Shown here: piece after piece, positions 24,794 through 33,874 of the stretch
Numbering within the stretch: the stretch's first letter is position 1
How the letters are laid out: every line of letters starts with the position of its first letter
DNA from: Clostridia bacterium
Lineage (GTDB): Bacteria > Bacillota > Clostridia > Oscillospirales > CAG-272
Assembly (NCBI GenBank): GCA_028720145.1
Contig: JAQYLJ010000015.1
Span: forward strand, 1-34,239
Direction of reading: 5' to 3'
DNA: 34,239 nucleotides
Program-made: the position numbers and the translations under genes
Notes under the pieces: generated by a model
What the model saw: only the letters and a program-made list of their open reading frames with translations
Database searches by the model: none
What the model was told of the DNA's origin: nothing

Positions 24794-25813
24794 TTATGCG
24801 AGGAAAATGGTCGCGACAATCGAGAGCAGGGTGATGACGAGGTAGAGGATGGCGCCCGGGTTCGCGAGGATGGCGTGCGCCCGGGTACGCGGGGCGAGGG
24901 GACAGGGGGTGAGCCCCTGTTTCAGCTTGCGCCAGTACAAGACGAGGAAAACCAGCCCGATGATGGCGAAGAGGTAAGGCAGGTAACTCACTGCCATTAA
25001 GCAAATGAAAGAGAGGGGATTCGCCTCGATGAGCGCCTCCAACTCCGCATCGGTCGCACAGGAGAAAAAGTCGACCGGGAGAAGATACTCGACGATAGTC
25101 GGAAGAATCCCGCCGAAGAAGTTGACGATGCCGTGCATGAGGATGGTGTACAGCAGATTCCCGGTTTTGAGATAGACATATGCGAGCAGCCCGCCGAGAA
25201 GCGCGGCATAGAAGAACTGCTCAATATTTCCGTGAAACAGACCGAATGCCACGCCCGAGAGAATTACGCAGGCGATATCCCCGAGGAACGAGAGACGGTC
25301 GACGAGGAATTTCCTGAAAAACAGTTCCTCCATCACGGGGGCGATGATCAGCGAGTAAAGACACGAGAGCCAAAGGGCGGAGCCGCGAATCGCCTCGGTG
25401 ATGGAGCTTTCCTGTTCTCCTGCGAAGCGTTCGATGAAGCGGTTGATATTCTGTCCGATGATGCTCCCGAGAGTCATGAGCAGAAAACCGATGAAAAGGA
25501 AAATCAGAAAGGTCTTTGCGGAAAGACGCCTTTTCGGGAGATTCTCTTTTTCGAGCGGGCGCAGAATCAGATAGGTGAACGGAGCGGCAACCACATAGAG
25601 CGAGAAGATGGTGACCGTCCAGTTGTACCAGTCCGCCTCAAACAGTTCCGGCTGTATGAATTTTGTCAGCAGTTGGATAACGAGCGAGGCAACGGTCGAG
25701 ACCAGCATGAAAACGAATAGCGCGAGTCCCACCCGCGAGACGGCGCGAGAAGTCTTCTTTTCAAGGTCCGGGTTCGACTGTTGCTCTGGCTCCGAAAAAT
25801 GAAAGTATTCCAT
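24794..25813 (-). CDS. CPBP (CAAX-type) intramembrane glutamic protease family protein
   Basis: A 339-aa polytopic membrane protein with about eight hydrophobic segments. The family motifs are all present: EELFFRK (Glu162-Glu163, Arg167), FGLFH with His194, and LMHGIVN with His227 and Asn231. These form the intramembrane active site of Rce1/ABI-type proteases. In Gram-positive bacteria such proteins act in peptide maturation, bacteriocin self-protection or membrane protein turnover. Nothing nearby identifies the substrate. AAGGAAGGG precedes the ATG. It has its own promoter and terminator. Confidence 0.9.
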   Translation of the reverse strand: MEYFHFSEPEQQSNPDLEKKTSRAVSRVGLALFVFMLVSTVASLVIQLLTKFIQPELFEADWYNWTVTIFSLYVVAAPFTYLILRPLEKENLPKRRLSAKTFLIFLFIGFLLMTLGSIIGQNINRFIERFAGEQESSITEAIRGSALWLSCLYSLIIAPVMEELFFRKFLVDRLSFLGDIACVILSGVAFGLFHGNIEQFFYAALLGGLLAYVYLKTGNLLYTILMHGIVNFFGGILPTIVEYLLPVDFFSCATDAELEALIEANPLSFICLMAVSYLPYLFAIIGLVFLVLYWRKLKQGLTPCPLAPRTRAHAILANPGAILYLVITLLSIVATIFLA

Positions 25814-25840
25814 CAGAGTCCCTTCCTTTCTGTCTTAGAA

Positions 25841-25869
25841 AGTGTAGCATATTTCTATAGAGAATACAA
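25841..25869 (-). promoter_or_regulatory. Promoter of the CPBP protease gene
   Basis: On the minus strand TTGTAT (25864-25869) and TACACT (25841-25846) are 17 nt apart, just upstream of the gene starting at 25813. It is divergent from the promoter at 25880. Confidence 0.6.
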
Positions 25870-25879
25870 GAACCATTGC

Positions 25880-25908
25880 TTGACTTTTCTTTAAATTCTA
25901 TATATAAT
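25880..25908 (+). promoter_or_regulatory. Promoter of the zinc-ribbon protein gene
   Basis: TTGACT (25880-25885) and TATAAT (25903-25908) are separated by 17 nt. The start site near 25915 leaves a 5' leader of about 70 nt containing a small hairpin (GCCGT/ACGGC). Confidence 0.85.
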
Positions 25909-25985
25909 GAAACCGTAAAATGCCCGGGCGGTGCCGTCATGCACGGCGACACCCAGACCTCGGGAGAAAAGGAGGCAGATGTGCG

Positions 25986-26786
25986 ATGACTGTTTTTCCG
26001 CCTTGCCCCAAGTGCCGCGGGCGGCTGTCTTACGATACCGAGCAGGATGTCTTTTTCTGCGATGCGTGCGGGAACAGATTTTTCCGTGAGATGCTGCTCG
26101 GGAAGCCGGTTGCCGGCTCCGAGACTACGGTCTACCGTGCGCCCGCTACGGGTACCGAGGAAATCTGCCTTTCGTCTCAGTTCGAGGAACCCACGGACGA
26201 CGAGCCGGTGAAAGAGCCGCTCCCCATGCAGAGCGTCAGCGTCGAGGGACATACCCCCGCGAAGGCCACGGGTCCCTCCCGACAGGCGCAGCGGATGATT
26301 GCCGCCTATGACAAAGAGCGCCAGAAACGCGAGGAGAACCGACGGGTCGCCGACGAGGAGATCTCCCGCGGGCGGGCGAGCGTCTCCGAGGGGGTCCTGC
26401 GCGCGAACCTGCATGAAATCAATGCCCCGCGGAGCAAGGGGCGACCTGTAGCGTCGGAAGAGACGAGCGTGAGCGGACAGATAGTGCCGAGTGAGCTGCC
26501 CACGGCGGACGATGCGCCCGATACTGCGGGACAGCCCGTGAGCCGTGACCGCCTGAAACTCGCCGTGCGCGCGGCGGAAGGTGTGCTGAAAGAGAAAAAG
26601 GCGGTCGCTAAAAAGCGCTCGAGAGAGATATGGAAACTCGAGAGACAGGCGGGCGAGAGCCGCACCGACTTCAAGCGCAGGCTGGACGAGGCGAACCGCG
26701 AGATCGACCTCGCAGAGATCGAAGTGAAAGAAGCAAAGGTTGCCTTAAAAGAAGCAAAACGCGCCTATAAACAGGCGGGCAAATAA
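25986..26786 (+). CDS. Zinc-ribbon and coiled-coil protein, unknown function
   Basis: The protein has 266 aa. The ATG at 25986 follows AAGGAGG. The tracked start at 25920 lies almost at the transcription start. The N-terminus has a CPKC (7-10) and CDAC (25-28) pair that can bind zinc in a ribbon fold. The middle is low-complexity and probably disordered. The last 80 or so residues are a highly charged Lys/Glu/Ala helix, probably a coiled coil. It has no membrane helix. I recognise no named family. It is a single-gene transcript with its own promoter and terminator. Confidence 0.75.
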   Translation: MTVFPPCPKCRGRLSYDTEQDVFFCDACGNRFFREMLLGKPVAGSETTVYRAPATGTEEICLSSQFEEPTDDEPVKEPLPMQSVSVEGHTPAKATGPSRQAQRMIAAYDKERQKREENRRVADEEISRGRASVSEGVLRANLHEINAPRSKGRPVASEETSVSGQIVPSELPTADDAPDTAGQPVSRDRLKLAVRAAEGVLKEKKAVAKKRSREIWKLERQAGESRTDFKRRLDEANREIDLAEIEVKEAKVALKEAKRAYKQAGK

Positions 26787-26810
26787 CGCCGACCTAGCCA
26801 CAAAAAGTCA

Positions 26811-26845
26811 AAGAGGAGCCGAAAACATGGCTCCTCTTCCTTTTT
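26811..26845. terminator. Bidirectional terminator between convergent genes
   Basis: AAGAGGAGCC and GGCTCCTCTT form a perfect 10-bp stem with an 8-nt loop. The plus side is followed by CCTTTTTCTCC and the minus side by TGACTTTTTG. It separates the zinc-ribbon gene from the convergent rbfA cluster. Confidence 0.85.
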
Positions 26846-26871
26846 CTCCTCGGGTCTTTTGCCGCGGAAAA

Positions 26872-27252
26872 TCATTTTTCCTCGGGGTTCTCGGTCGCGG
26901 TGTCCGCGGCGGCATCGTTCTTGTGCAGCTCGGTCAGGATCTCTGCGATGCGCGCGCCGTGGGAGATGGATGCGTCGTGAATAAACGAGAGTTCGGGCGT
27001 GACGCGCAGATTGACCGTCACCGCCAAATGGTGGCGGAAGAGACCCGTGCACTTGACGAGTGCGGTACGGACCTCTTTCGGGTCGCCCATGCAGGAGAAG
27101 TAGACAGTCGCGTTTCTGAGGTCGGGCGCGACCTCCGCGCGGGTCACCGAAACGAGCGCGCCCGTGATACGCGGGTCGCGCACCTCGCGGAGCGCGAGAT
27201 TGAGTTCCTGCGCCACAGCGTCATTGATGCGATTTCTTCTGAAATTAGCCAT
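26872..27252 (-). CDS. rbfA: Ribosome-binding factor A
   Basis: A 126-aa protein of typical RbfA length and fold. It starts MANFRRNRINDAVAQELNLAL, has the conserved REVRDPRITG segment and a central VTRAEVAPDLRNATVYFS strand region. It assists late 30S subunit maturation near the 16S 5' helix. It is the last gene of a minus-strand cluster and lies 62 nt after murI. Many bacteria instead keep it beside infB and truB. Confidence 0.93.
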   Translation of the reverse strand: MANFRRNRINDAVAQELNLALREVRDPRITGALVSVTRAEVAPDLRNATVYFSCMGDPKEVRTALVKCTGLFRHHLAVTVNLRVTPELSFIHDASISHGARIAEILTELHKNDAAADTATENPEEK

Positions 27253-27314
27253 GTTGATTCTTCCTTTGCTTTTCTACCAATAGAATACCCCGAAATCGGA
27301 AAAAACACAACCCC

Positions 27315-28082
27315 TCAAAGGGCATATTTTTGTACTTTTGTCGGCAGGGGCGCTCCGAGCAGGCGTTCTGCCTCTTTTTCAAAGCGCGCGGGCGCGTCGC
27401 TGACAAAGACTTCGAGGTTCCCGTGTCCGACCTGCGGATTCGTGGCGACCATCGCCGCGGCGGCCGCCTCCCCCGCGCCGATAAGCCGCACCCCGGGGAG
27501 GGCGGCGGAGATCTGCGGAGCAAGCAGGGGAAAATGGGTGCACCCCAAAATCAAGGTGTCAATTCCGCTTTTCCCCAGCGGGGGGAGATAATGCCGTACC
27601 GCCTCCCGTGCGACCGGATCCCCGGGGGAAGTAAACCCGTTCTCGGCGAGGGACACAAACAGGGGGCAGGCGAGGGAACGGGTCGTGACCCTGCCGAGAC
27701 GGTGGAGCGCGGTCTCGAATGCACGGCTCTCCACGGTCGCCTCGGTGGCGATGATGCCGATGGTGCGGTTTTTGGAGGTGTGATAGGCGAGGAGCGCCGC
27801 GGGTTCCACGACTCCGATGAGCGGAACGGGGAAAGCGGGGGCAAGGTGGGGGAGCGCGACCGAAGAGACGGTACCGCAGGCGACCAAAATCGCGTCGGTC
27901 CCGCGCGAGACGAGAAACCCGAGCGCCTCTCGCGCGTAGCGGATGATGGTCTCACGGGAGCGGGTCCCGTAGGGCACCCGCGCGGTATCTCCGAAATAGA
28001 GGATGTCAAGGTCGGGGCGGAGACGGCGCAGTTCGCAGAGCGCGGTCAGACCGCCGAGCCCACTGTCAAAGACCCCTAACAT
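27315..28082 (-). CDS. murI: Glutamate racemase
   Basis: A 255-aa enzyme converting L- to D-glutamate for peptidoglycan. The ATG at 28082 overlaps the end of ddl by 7 nt and gives the canonical start MLGVFDSGLGG. The tracked start at 28145 runs into ddl. Catalytic cysteines are Cys69 (ACGT) and Cys181 (LGCTH). The first motif usually reads ACNT, and here Asn is Gly. I believe this CGTVSS form occurs in other clostridial racemases. Coupling to ddl groups two peptidoglycan-precursor functions. Confidence 0.92.
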   Translation of the reverse strand: MLGVFDSGLGGLTALCELRRLRPDLDILYFGDTARVPYGTRSRETIIRYAREALGFLVSRGTDAILVACGTVSSVALPHLAPAFPVPLIGVVEPAALLAYHTSKNRTIGIIATEATVESRAFETALHRLGRVTTRSLACPLFVSLAENGFTSPGDPVAREAVRHYLPPLGKSGIDTLILGCTHFPLLAPQISAALPGVRLIGAGEAAAAAMVATNPQVGHGNLEVFVSDAPARFEKEAERLLGAPLPTKVQKYAL

Positions 28083-29095
28083 GACAGCGCCCGCTCGATA
28101 AGACGGCGGCAGAGCAGGGGGAGGTCGAGCCCCTCGTGCTCCCAAAGGCGCGGGTACATACTGTCGGATGTGAACCCGGGCATGGTATTGATTTCGTTAA
28201 AGAACACGCCCTCCTCGGTCTTGAAAAAGTCCACCCGCGCGAGATGGCGGCACCCGAGGTGACGGAAGAGCGAAAGAGATGCATCCATGAGACGGTGCTG
28301 TTCGCTCTCATCCAGCGGGGCGGGGATGACGAGGCGGGTCGATCCGCGGAGATACTTGGTATCGTAGTCGTAGAAGTCGCTGTCCGTGAGGATTTCCCCC
28401 GGGCGGGACGCGCGCGGGGTCCCGTCGTCAAAGATCGCGACCTCGATTTCCCGTGCCCGCACGAGCGGCTCCGCGAGTAGGAGAGAATCTTCTCGGAACG
28501 CAGAATCCAAAGCGGCGGGGAGCGTGCTCGGGGAGAGAACGGGAGAGGCACCGAAAGAACTGCCCGAGCGGGCAGGTTTCAGAAAGAGGGGGAAACGCAG
28601 GGTCTCCGCGAGTTCCCGTGCGGGAGTCTCTCGCGTGATGGGGGTCTCTGGGAGGGTGGGGATGCCGATGCTCCTCGCCGCTTGCTTGGCGAGCAGTTTG
28701 TTCATCGCGAGCACCGAACACTCGACCCCACAGCCGACATAGGGGATGTGCCATGTGTCGAGAAATCCTTGCAGACGGCCGTCCTCGCAATAGGTGCCGT
28801 GGACGGCGGGGAATACGACATCCGGGCGGAGCAGTCGACCGTTGTCGGTAAAAAAACTGCCGCCCTCGCCGAACCAGATTTGGGTCAACCCGGGGGTATT
28901 CTCCCATGTGGCGTTAAAAATACGGTCGGGACTCCCGCGGAATAAAAACCATGTGCCCTCCCGGGAAATCCCGAGCGGGAGGACATCGTACCCTGCCGTC
29001 AGCAGGGCATCCCGAATGGCGGCGGCGCTCCGACAGGAGACCTCGTACTCGGGACTTCTCCCTCCGAACAGGAGGGCGACGGTAGGACGCTTCAT
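28076..29095 (-). CDS. ddl: D-alanine--D-alanine ligase
   Basis: A 339-aa ATP-grasp ligase making the D-Ala-D-Ala dipeptide of peptidoglycan. It starts MKRPTVALLFGGRSPEYEVS. It has HGTYCEDGRLQG in the central region, the loop FYDYDTKYL that favours D-Ala over D-lactate as second substrate, and the metal/nucleotide-binding NEINTMPGFT near residue 300. AGGTGACT precedes the ATG. The end overlaps murI. Confidence 0.95.
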   Translation of the reverse strand: MKRPTVALLFGGRSPEYEVSCRSAAAIRDALLTAGYDVLPLGISREGTWFLFRGSPDRIFNATWENTPGLTQIWFGEGGSFFTDNGRLLRPDVVFPAVHGTYCEDGRLQGFLDTWHIPYVGCGVECSVLAMNKLLAKQAARSIGIPTLPETPITRETPARELAETLRFPLFLKPARSGSSFGASPVLSPSTLPAALDSAFREDSLLLAEPLVRAREIEVAIFDDGTPRASRPGEILTDSDFYDYDTKYLRGSTRLVIPAPLDESEQHRLMDASLSLFRHLGCRHLARVDFFKTEEGVFFNEINTMPGFTSDSMYPRLWEHEGLDLPLLCRRLIERALSC

Positions 29096-29145
29096 ATAGT
29101 CACCTCACAGGGGGAGATGAAGAAACATCCGTTCGCTTGGTATTC

Positions 29146-29952
29146 TTACTTTTTCAGCACCGCACAGCGGGGGTTTCCACCGAGGTCAAAGAGAACTTCC
29201 GCTTGCATCTGCCACTCTTCAGCGAGGCGTTCGATATCCGTCTTTTGGTCGTATCCGATTTCAAATACAAAGAACCCGCCAGGGGCGAGACACGCCCGAC
29301 CGTCACGCAGAATGGAGCGGTAAAACTCGAGCCCGTCTCCGCCGCCCGCGAGGGCGATGCGCGGCTCATACCCGATCTCGGGCGCGAGGGTATCGACCAC
29401 GGCATCGGGGATATACGGGGGGTTCGACAGAATGGCTGCGTAAGTGCCTGTCGGCGGGTCGCACAGCAGGTCGCGGAGGAAAAACGAGACACGGTCGGAG
29501 ACCCCGTTCCGCTCGGCGTTTTCCCGCGCAAGTGCGAGTGCTTTCTCTGACACATCGTATGCGTCAGAGGTGCAATCGGTGCGCGCCGCAAGGGTGGAGA
29601 CGGCGATACAGCCGCTCCCGGTACAGAGGTCGGCGAAATGCGCGTGTGGGGGCAAGAGACGAATCGCCGTCTCGACGACAAGTTCGGTATCCGGGCGGGG
29701 AATCAGGCAGTCGGGGGTCACCCGATAGGTTTCCCGGCAGAACCCCACTTCTCCGAGAATATATTGGAGCGGTTCCCGATTCAGCCGTCGGGCGAGCGCA
29801 TCCGCAAGAGCCGGACTGTCGCTCGCGGGGTCACAGCCGATGAGCGTGGCGGGCGCATACCCCGCGAAGTGAGTAAAGAGCAGGCGCGCCTCCCAAAGAG
29901 CGTCCGAAATCCCGACGCTTTCGAGGGCGCGCGCACATTCAGAGAGTTTCAT
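29146..29952 (-). CDS. prmC: Release factor glutamine methyltransferase
   Basis: A 268-aa methyltransferase that modifies the GGQ glutamine of release factors RF1 and RF2. It has an N-terminal helical RF-binding domain, the SAM-binding loop DLCTGSGC at about 108-115 and the diagnostic NPPY at 177-180. The start overlaps the stop of the DUF1385 gene (ATGA). This pairing is common in Clostridia. Confidence 0.95.
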   Translation of the reverse strand: MKLSECARALESVGISDALWEARLLFTHFAGYAPATLIGCDPASDSPALADALARRLNREPLQYILGEVGFCRETYRVTPDCLIPRPDTELVVETAIRLLPPHAHFADLCTGSGCIAVSTLAARTDCTSDAYDVSEKALALARENAERNGVSDRVSFFLRDLLCDPPTGTYAAILSNPPYIPDAVVDTLAPEIGYEPRIALAGGGDGLEFYRSILRDGRACLAPGGFFVFEIGYDQKTDIERLAEEWQMQAEVLFDLGGNPRCAVLKK

Positions 29953-31193
29953 GCTTTTTCGTTTGCGGCGGCGGTGGCATCAGGCGGCGTTGCGCCGTTT
30001 TCGGTCGGCTCCGCACCGTCACACGCATCGTCACACGCACCGTCACATACGCTGTCGGTTTGACCCGCGGCTGTGTCGGAAACCGCGCTGTCGACCGCAT
30101 CATCGGGTGTGGGCTCCGACACGGGGGCGGCATCTTTTTCCGCGGTCTCCGCATACCCGTCTTTCGCCTCGTAGGCGGCGCGGTCAAAGTCGGGGAACAG
30201 GTCGGAGAGCGCGTGCTTGGTAGCGATGATCGCCACTTCCAACTGTTCGAGCGACGGCTCCTTGGTGGTCAGACGCTGCATCCACAGACCGGGGGCGGAA
30301 AAGAACTTCACGAGCGGGCGGTCGCAATGTTTCCCCGCGTACATGAGAAACTCGTACCCCAGTCCCATCACGAGGGGCAGGAGCAAAATTCCGATACCGG
30401 TATAGATGAGGGATTCGAGCGTTTTACTGCCGGTGAGAATCGCAAAATCAATGCCGAACCCCCATTCGAGGACAATCCGAATCGCGAGCGACAGGAGAAT
30501 CCCCAAAAGAATCATGACAAAGAGGAACGAGGTGCCGCAACGGGGGTGGAAACGGGAGCATTTCTTCGCATTTTCGGGCGTGAGTTCCATGTGGCTCTCG
30601 AAGCAGGCGATGGTCTTATGCTCTGCGCCGTGGTACTGAAAAGTCCTGCGAATATCGGGGAGCAGGGAGACCAAAAAGATATAGAATATAAAAATGAAGA
30701 CTTTGATGACACCCGAGGTCACCGCTTTCCAGACTCCGAGGTCATGCCCGACGAGGTGTTCAAGCCCCTGCGACGCGAGGTTCGGCAGATAGAGGAACAG
30801 GAGCAGAGCAAGCCCCACGCCGAGGACGAGCGAGATGCCGCTCACCAAGTCCATGAGAGAAAAGCCGAGATGCTTCTTCATCCACGAGTCGGCTTTCCCG
30901 TCCGAGAGCTCTTCTCCCGCCGCCGCTTCGGCAGAGTCGGTGAGTACCGCGAAGGAGAGTTTCATCGACGCGATGAAATTGAAAATCCCGCGCAGAAAGG
31001 GCCATCCCATCCACTTGTGTTTCTCTTTTGGGAGAGAAAACTCGCGGGGGATGACTTTGACGGCACCGCTCGGGAGGCGGACGGCGGTGGAACAGTTCTT
31101 CCCCGCACGCATCATGATCCCGTCCAACACGGCTTCGCCGCCGACGCGGTTGAGCCGCTCGTTCACGGGACAAGTACTTTGTTTTTTCTTCAT
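29949..31193 (-). CDS. DUF1385 family membrane protein
   Basis: A 414-aa protein. The DUF1385 hallmarks are GGEAVLDGIMMRAG near the N-terminus and YHGAEHKTIACFE in the middle, with about four to six membrane helices between and after. The last 80 or so residues are an acidic, Ala/Asp-rich, probably disordered tail. The DNA there has a short repeated ACACGCACCGTC-like pattern encoding CDGACDDACDGA, which may vary in length between strains. The function of the family is not established. The conserved linkage to prmC suggests a housekeeping role. Confidence 0.9.
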   Translation of the reverse strand: MKKKQSTCPVNERLNRVGGEAVLDGIMMRAGKNCSTAVRLPSGAVKVIPREFSLPKEKHKWMGWPFLRGIFNFIASMKLSFAVLTDSAEAAAGEELSDGKADSWMKKHLGFSLMDLVSGISLVLGVGLALLLFLYLPNLASQGLEHLVGHDLGVWKAVTSGVIKVFIFIFYIFLVSLLPDIRRTFQYHGAEHKTIACFESHMELTPENAKKCSRFHPRCGTSFLFVMILLGILLSLAIRIVLEWGFGIDFAILTGSKTLESLIYTGIGILLLPLVMGLGYEFLMYAGKHCDRPLVKFFSAPGLWMQRLTTKEPSLEQLEVAIIATKHALSDLFPDFDRAAYEAKDGYAETAEKDAAPVSEPTPDDAVDSAVSDTAAGQTDSVCDGACDDACDGAEPTENGATPPDATAAANEKA

Positions 31194-31272
31194 GGGTATC
31201 CTCTATTGTTCTCTTGCCCGCGGAAAAGAAAAACCGCTTTTCTTTTTTCACGGGAACATTATATTTCATAAT

Positions 31273-31301
31273 AGTATATCATACTGCGCGAATAAATTCA
31301 A
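31273..31301 (-). promoter_or_regulatory. Promoter of the DUF1385-prmC-ddl-murI-rbfA cluster
   Basis: On the minus strand TTGAAT (31296-31301) and TATACT (31273-31278) are spaced by 17 nt. The start codon at 31193 lies about 70 nt beyond the expected start site. No terminator is seen within the five-gene cluster, so this promoter may serve all of it. Confidence 0.75.
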
Positions 31302-31317
31302 GACCCGCGCCTGTGCG

Positions 31318-31354
31318 ATGAAAGAAAGCACGCCGAAGAGATTCTCGGCGTGCT
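31318..31354 (-). terminator. Terminator of the nucleotidase gene
   Basis: AGCACGCCGA and TCGGCGTGCT form a perfect 10-bp stem with an 8-nt loop (31327-31336 and 31345-31354), followed on the minus strand by TTCTTTC. It sits about 20 nt after the stop at 31375. Confidence 0.8.
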
Positions 31355-31374
31355 GAAAAAATGAAAGTGCGTTT

Positions 31375-33792
31375 TTACGATTCGCCCGTATAGACTTTGG
31401 CGTACACCATCTCGATGGTGACCGTGCCGGAAGTGCTGACATAACGCTTGATTTGCCCGTAGAGGATGACCGTGTCGCCCACCTGCGGCGGGTTGGTCAT
31501 GGCATCGTAGCGGGTGCCGTCCATGTCGTAACAGCCGTAGATATACAGTTGATTGCCGTCGGTATCTTCGATATACATATTCCCGTATGTGGTGCTTCTA
31601 ATGGAGACGACCGTGCCGGTCACATAGTAAGATTCTGTGGAGGTCCCGTTGTCGGCGAGTGCCTCTCCGACTGCCGTAGCATCCGGGATGGAGGTCATCA
31701 CGGCACCCGCGGGGAGTTGGACGCCACCCGTGCCGCCGGTTCCGCCGCTGCCCGTGCTGCCCCATCCGCCGCCGCGGATAAAGTTCGCGAGGAGGTCGCG
31801 CGCGAAGGTGTCGTCGCTAAACCGGGCGATTTCCGTGATACGGTTCGGCGCGTAAGACGAAGTGTAGGAGTCGACGACGATATAGTAGGTGCTCGAGTCG
31901 ACGATCGACAGGGAAGAATCGTAGGCGGAGTGGTAGGCAGAGTTCGTGGAGTTGATGAATTTGCTCTTGAGGTCTGCGCCGCTGATGGAGCCGAGGACCA
32001 AGGTGTTGTCAAACGGTAGGAGCGAGAAAATGTCCGCGTAGGTGACATTTCCCGCATTCAGACTGTACGGCGAGCGGGTCTTTAGGTACCCGCCTCCCAA
32101 GACGACATTGTATGTACTCCACTGCTCTTTTCCGAATGCAAGATAGAGTTCCGCTATCTTCTCGGTGATTTCATCGGAGGACTTGCCGGACGAGAGTGTG
32201 CCCAAAACCGTTTCATAGGGGTTTTCATCGGGGAAATATTTATTGAAAATATTTTGGACGGACGGGTCGTGGGGAATCGAGGAATTGCCGTATACGGTGT
32301 TCGAGACACTTCTCGGCTCGACATTGTAGGAGCCGGTGACGAGGTTATAGGAGACCCGCGCGAGACTGATTGCTCGGTTCTCTCCGCCGCCTTGCAGGTG
32401 GTAGACCCCGTACTCGTCTTTCAGAATGTAACTCTGGTGGGTGTGCCCCTCAAAGACGAGGTCGACATAGCCGTTCGAGAGCGAGGTGTCGTAGTAGATA
32501 CTGCTCCCGTCCGAGAATGCGGAACCCGAGAGGGAGGTGATACCGCTCGTGCTGCTGCCGTAGCCGTCATGCAGGGAGTAGACGATGAAGTCACAGTCCT
32601 CCTCTTCCCGCAGGCGGGTCGCTTCGGCTTTGACGAGTGCGGTGAGGGCACTGCCCGTGATGAAGGTCATGCCGGTTTGATACTCTCCCGAGATGGAGGA
32701 GAGACAGTTTCCGATGGCACCGATGATGCCGATTTTCACGCCGCCGCGCTCCACCACGACCGACGCCTGACAACCTTCGAGCATCTCGCCATTGTACTGA
32801 ATATTGATGGCGAGGAGCGGGAAGTCCGCGATGGTACTGACCTTGGCAATGCCGGACTGCCCCCAGTCGAACTCGTGGTTCCCGAGCGTCATGGAGGCGA
32901 ACCCCACCTCGTTCATCCACTCGGTCATGAGTGCGCCGCGGTTGGTCGAGGACTCGACCGTCCCCTGCCACATATCGCCTGCGGAGAACAGCACTTCATA
33001 GGCGGACGCGTCCGCATACAGGTTCTTCATATAGGTGGTAAATTCGTCGACACCGGGCTGGGTGTTGGTGTCCATGTATTTGCCGTGCAGGTCATTGATC
33101 CCATAGAAGTCAATGTTCACACAGACATTCTGCGTGCAGTTGTCGCAGATGCCGTTGTCGTCGGCGTCGATATGGTTGCAGGCGCCCTCGGTATAGGTCA
33201 CCAAGCGGCTGTACGCGCTGTCGGTCGCGGTCGCGCCGTCCCCGATTGCCTGCACTTTCAGCGTGTCGCCGTCGGAGAGTTGCAGGGAGGTCAGGCTCGT
33301 GGTTTCGGCTTCCCCTTGGTTCAGAACATATCGGTAGCCGACCGCACCCGATATCGCCTCCCAAGACGCGACACCGTCGTTCCCCAAGGTGATGACGGGG
33401 GTCGGGAGCGGGAGAACGCGCGTCTCTTCGTCGGGTGTGCCTTCATCGGGCGAGTAGGTGACTGCGGCAGAGTAGTCGCTGTCGAGGTAGTTGCCGTTTC
33501 CCTTCGCCTTGACCCGAATGCTCTCGCCCGCGTTCAGCGTGACCGAGCGGGCGGTCGTCTCCTGTTCTGCCTCGTCTCCGATGAGATAGACATAGCCGAC
33601 GGCGTGTTCGACCGCGTTCCATGTCGCGATGCCGCCTCCGGTGACCGTAACCTGCGGGGTCGCGAGTTTGACGGACTGCGTGCCACCTGACGGAGTTCCG
33701 CCCTCGAAAGTCAGTTCGCAGGACGCAAGACATAAAACAAGTGCCAGAAGAATCAAGATGGCAGAGAGAAGACGCGGGCAAGTTCTTTTCAT
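31375..33792 (-). CDS. Modular 5'-nucleotidase / metallophosphatase lipoprotein
   Basis: The protein has 805 aa. Lipobox LASC (Cys25) places it on the outer face of the membrane. Two tandem Fn3-like repeats (about 41-115 and 127-200) are followed by a Cys/Asp knot ACNHIDADDNGICDNC, a motif I associate with gut clostridial surface proteins that may bind metal. The calcineurin-like domain has NDLHG (233-237), GDMWQG (272-277), GNHEFD (304-309), LHD and GHTH, and a 5'-nucleotidase C-terminal domain follows (QGGGENRAISLARV, then GNVTYADIFSLLPFDNTLV). A Gly-rich linker leads to a C-terminal OB-fold-like domain (about 715-800). It probably hydrolyses extracellular nucleotides for phosphate and nucleoside scavenging. 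The Fn3 and OB extensions are additions to the UshA core. Confidence 0.88.
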   Translation of the reverse strand: MKRTCPRLLSAILILLALVLCLASCELTFEGGTPSGGTQSVKLATPQVTVTGGGIATWNAVEHAVGYVYLIGDEAEQETTARSVTLNAGESIRVKAKGNGNYLDSDYSAAVTYSPDEGTPDEETRVLPLPTPVITLGNDGVASWEAISGAVGYRYVLNQGEAETTSLTSLQLSDGDTLKVQAIGDGATATDSAYSRLVTYTEGACNHIDADDNGICDNCTQNVCVNIDFYGINDLHGKYMDTNTQPGVDEFTTYMKNLYADASAYEVLFSAGDMWQGTVESSTNRGALMTEWMNEVGFASMTLGNHEFDWGQSGIAKVSTIADFPLLAINIQYNGEMLEGCQASVVVERGGVKIGIIGAIGNCLSSISGEYQTGMTFITGSALTALVKAEATRLREEEDCDFIVYSLHDGYGSSTSGITSLSGSAFSDGSSIYYDTSLSNGYVDLVFEGHTHQSYILKDEYGVYHLQGGGENRAISLARVSYNLVTGSYNVEPRSVSNTVYGNSSIPHDPSVQNIFNKYFPDENPYETVLGTLSSGKSSDEITEKIAELYLAFGKEQWSTYNVVLGGGYLKTRSPYSLNAGNVTYADIFSLLPFDNTLVLGSISGADLKSKFINSTNSAYHSAYDSSLSIVDSSTYYIVVDSYTSSYAPNRITEIARFSDDTFARDLLANFIRGGGWGSTGSGGTGGTGGVQLPAGAVMTSIPDATAVGEALADNGTSTESYYVTGTVVSIRSTTYGNMYIEDTDGNQLYIYGCYDMDGTRYDAMTNPPQVGDTVILYGQIKRYVSTSGTVTIEMVYAKVYTGES

Positions 33793-33874
33793 TTCGTACT
33801 CCCGCCCGCGGGAAAGACCTGCGAGCCAGTGATATAAATATAAGATAAATAGATAAGGTTTTCAGAGTTTCTCT

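Noticed and set aside
25133-25720. 195-aa plus-strand ORF inside the CPBP protease region
   Set aside because: It is the complement of a gene with complete CPBP motifs, its own promoter and its own terminator.
23111-25942. Exact 15-bp match GCGGTGCCGTCATGC at 23111 and 25928
   Set aside because: About one 15-bp match is expected by chance in a window of this size, and the two contexts share nothing else.
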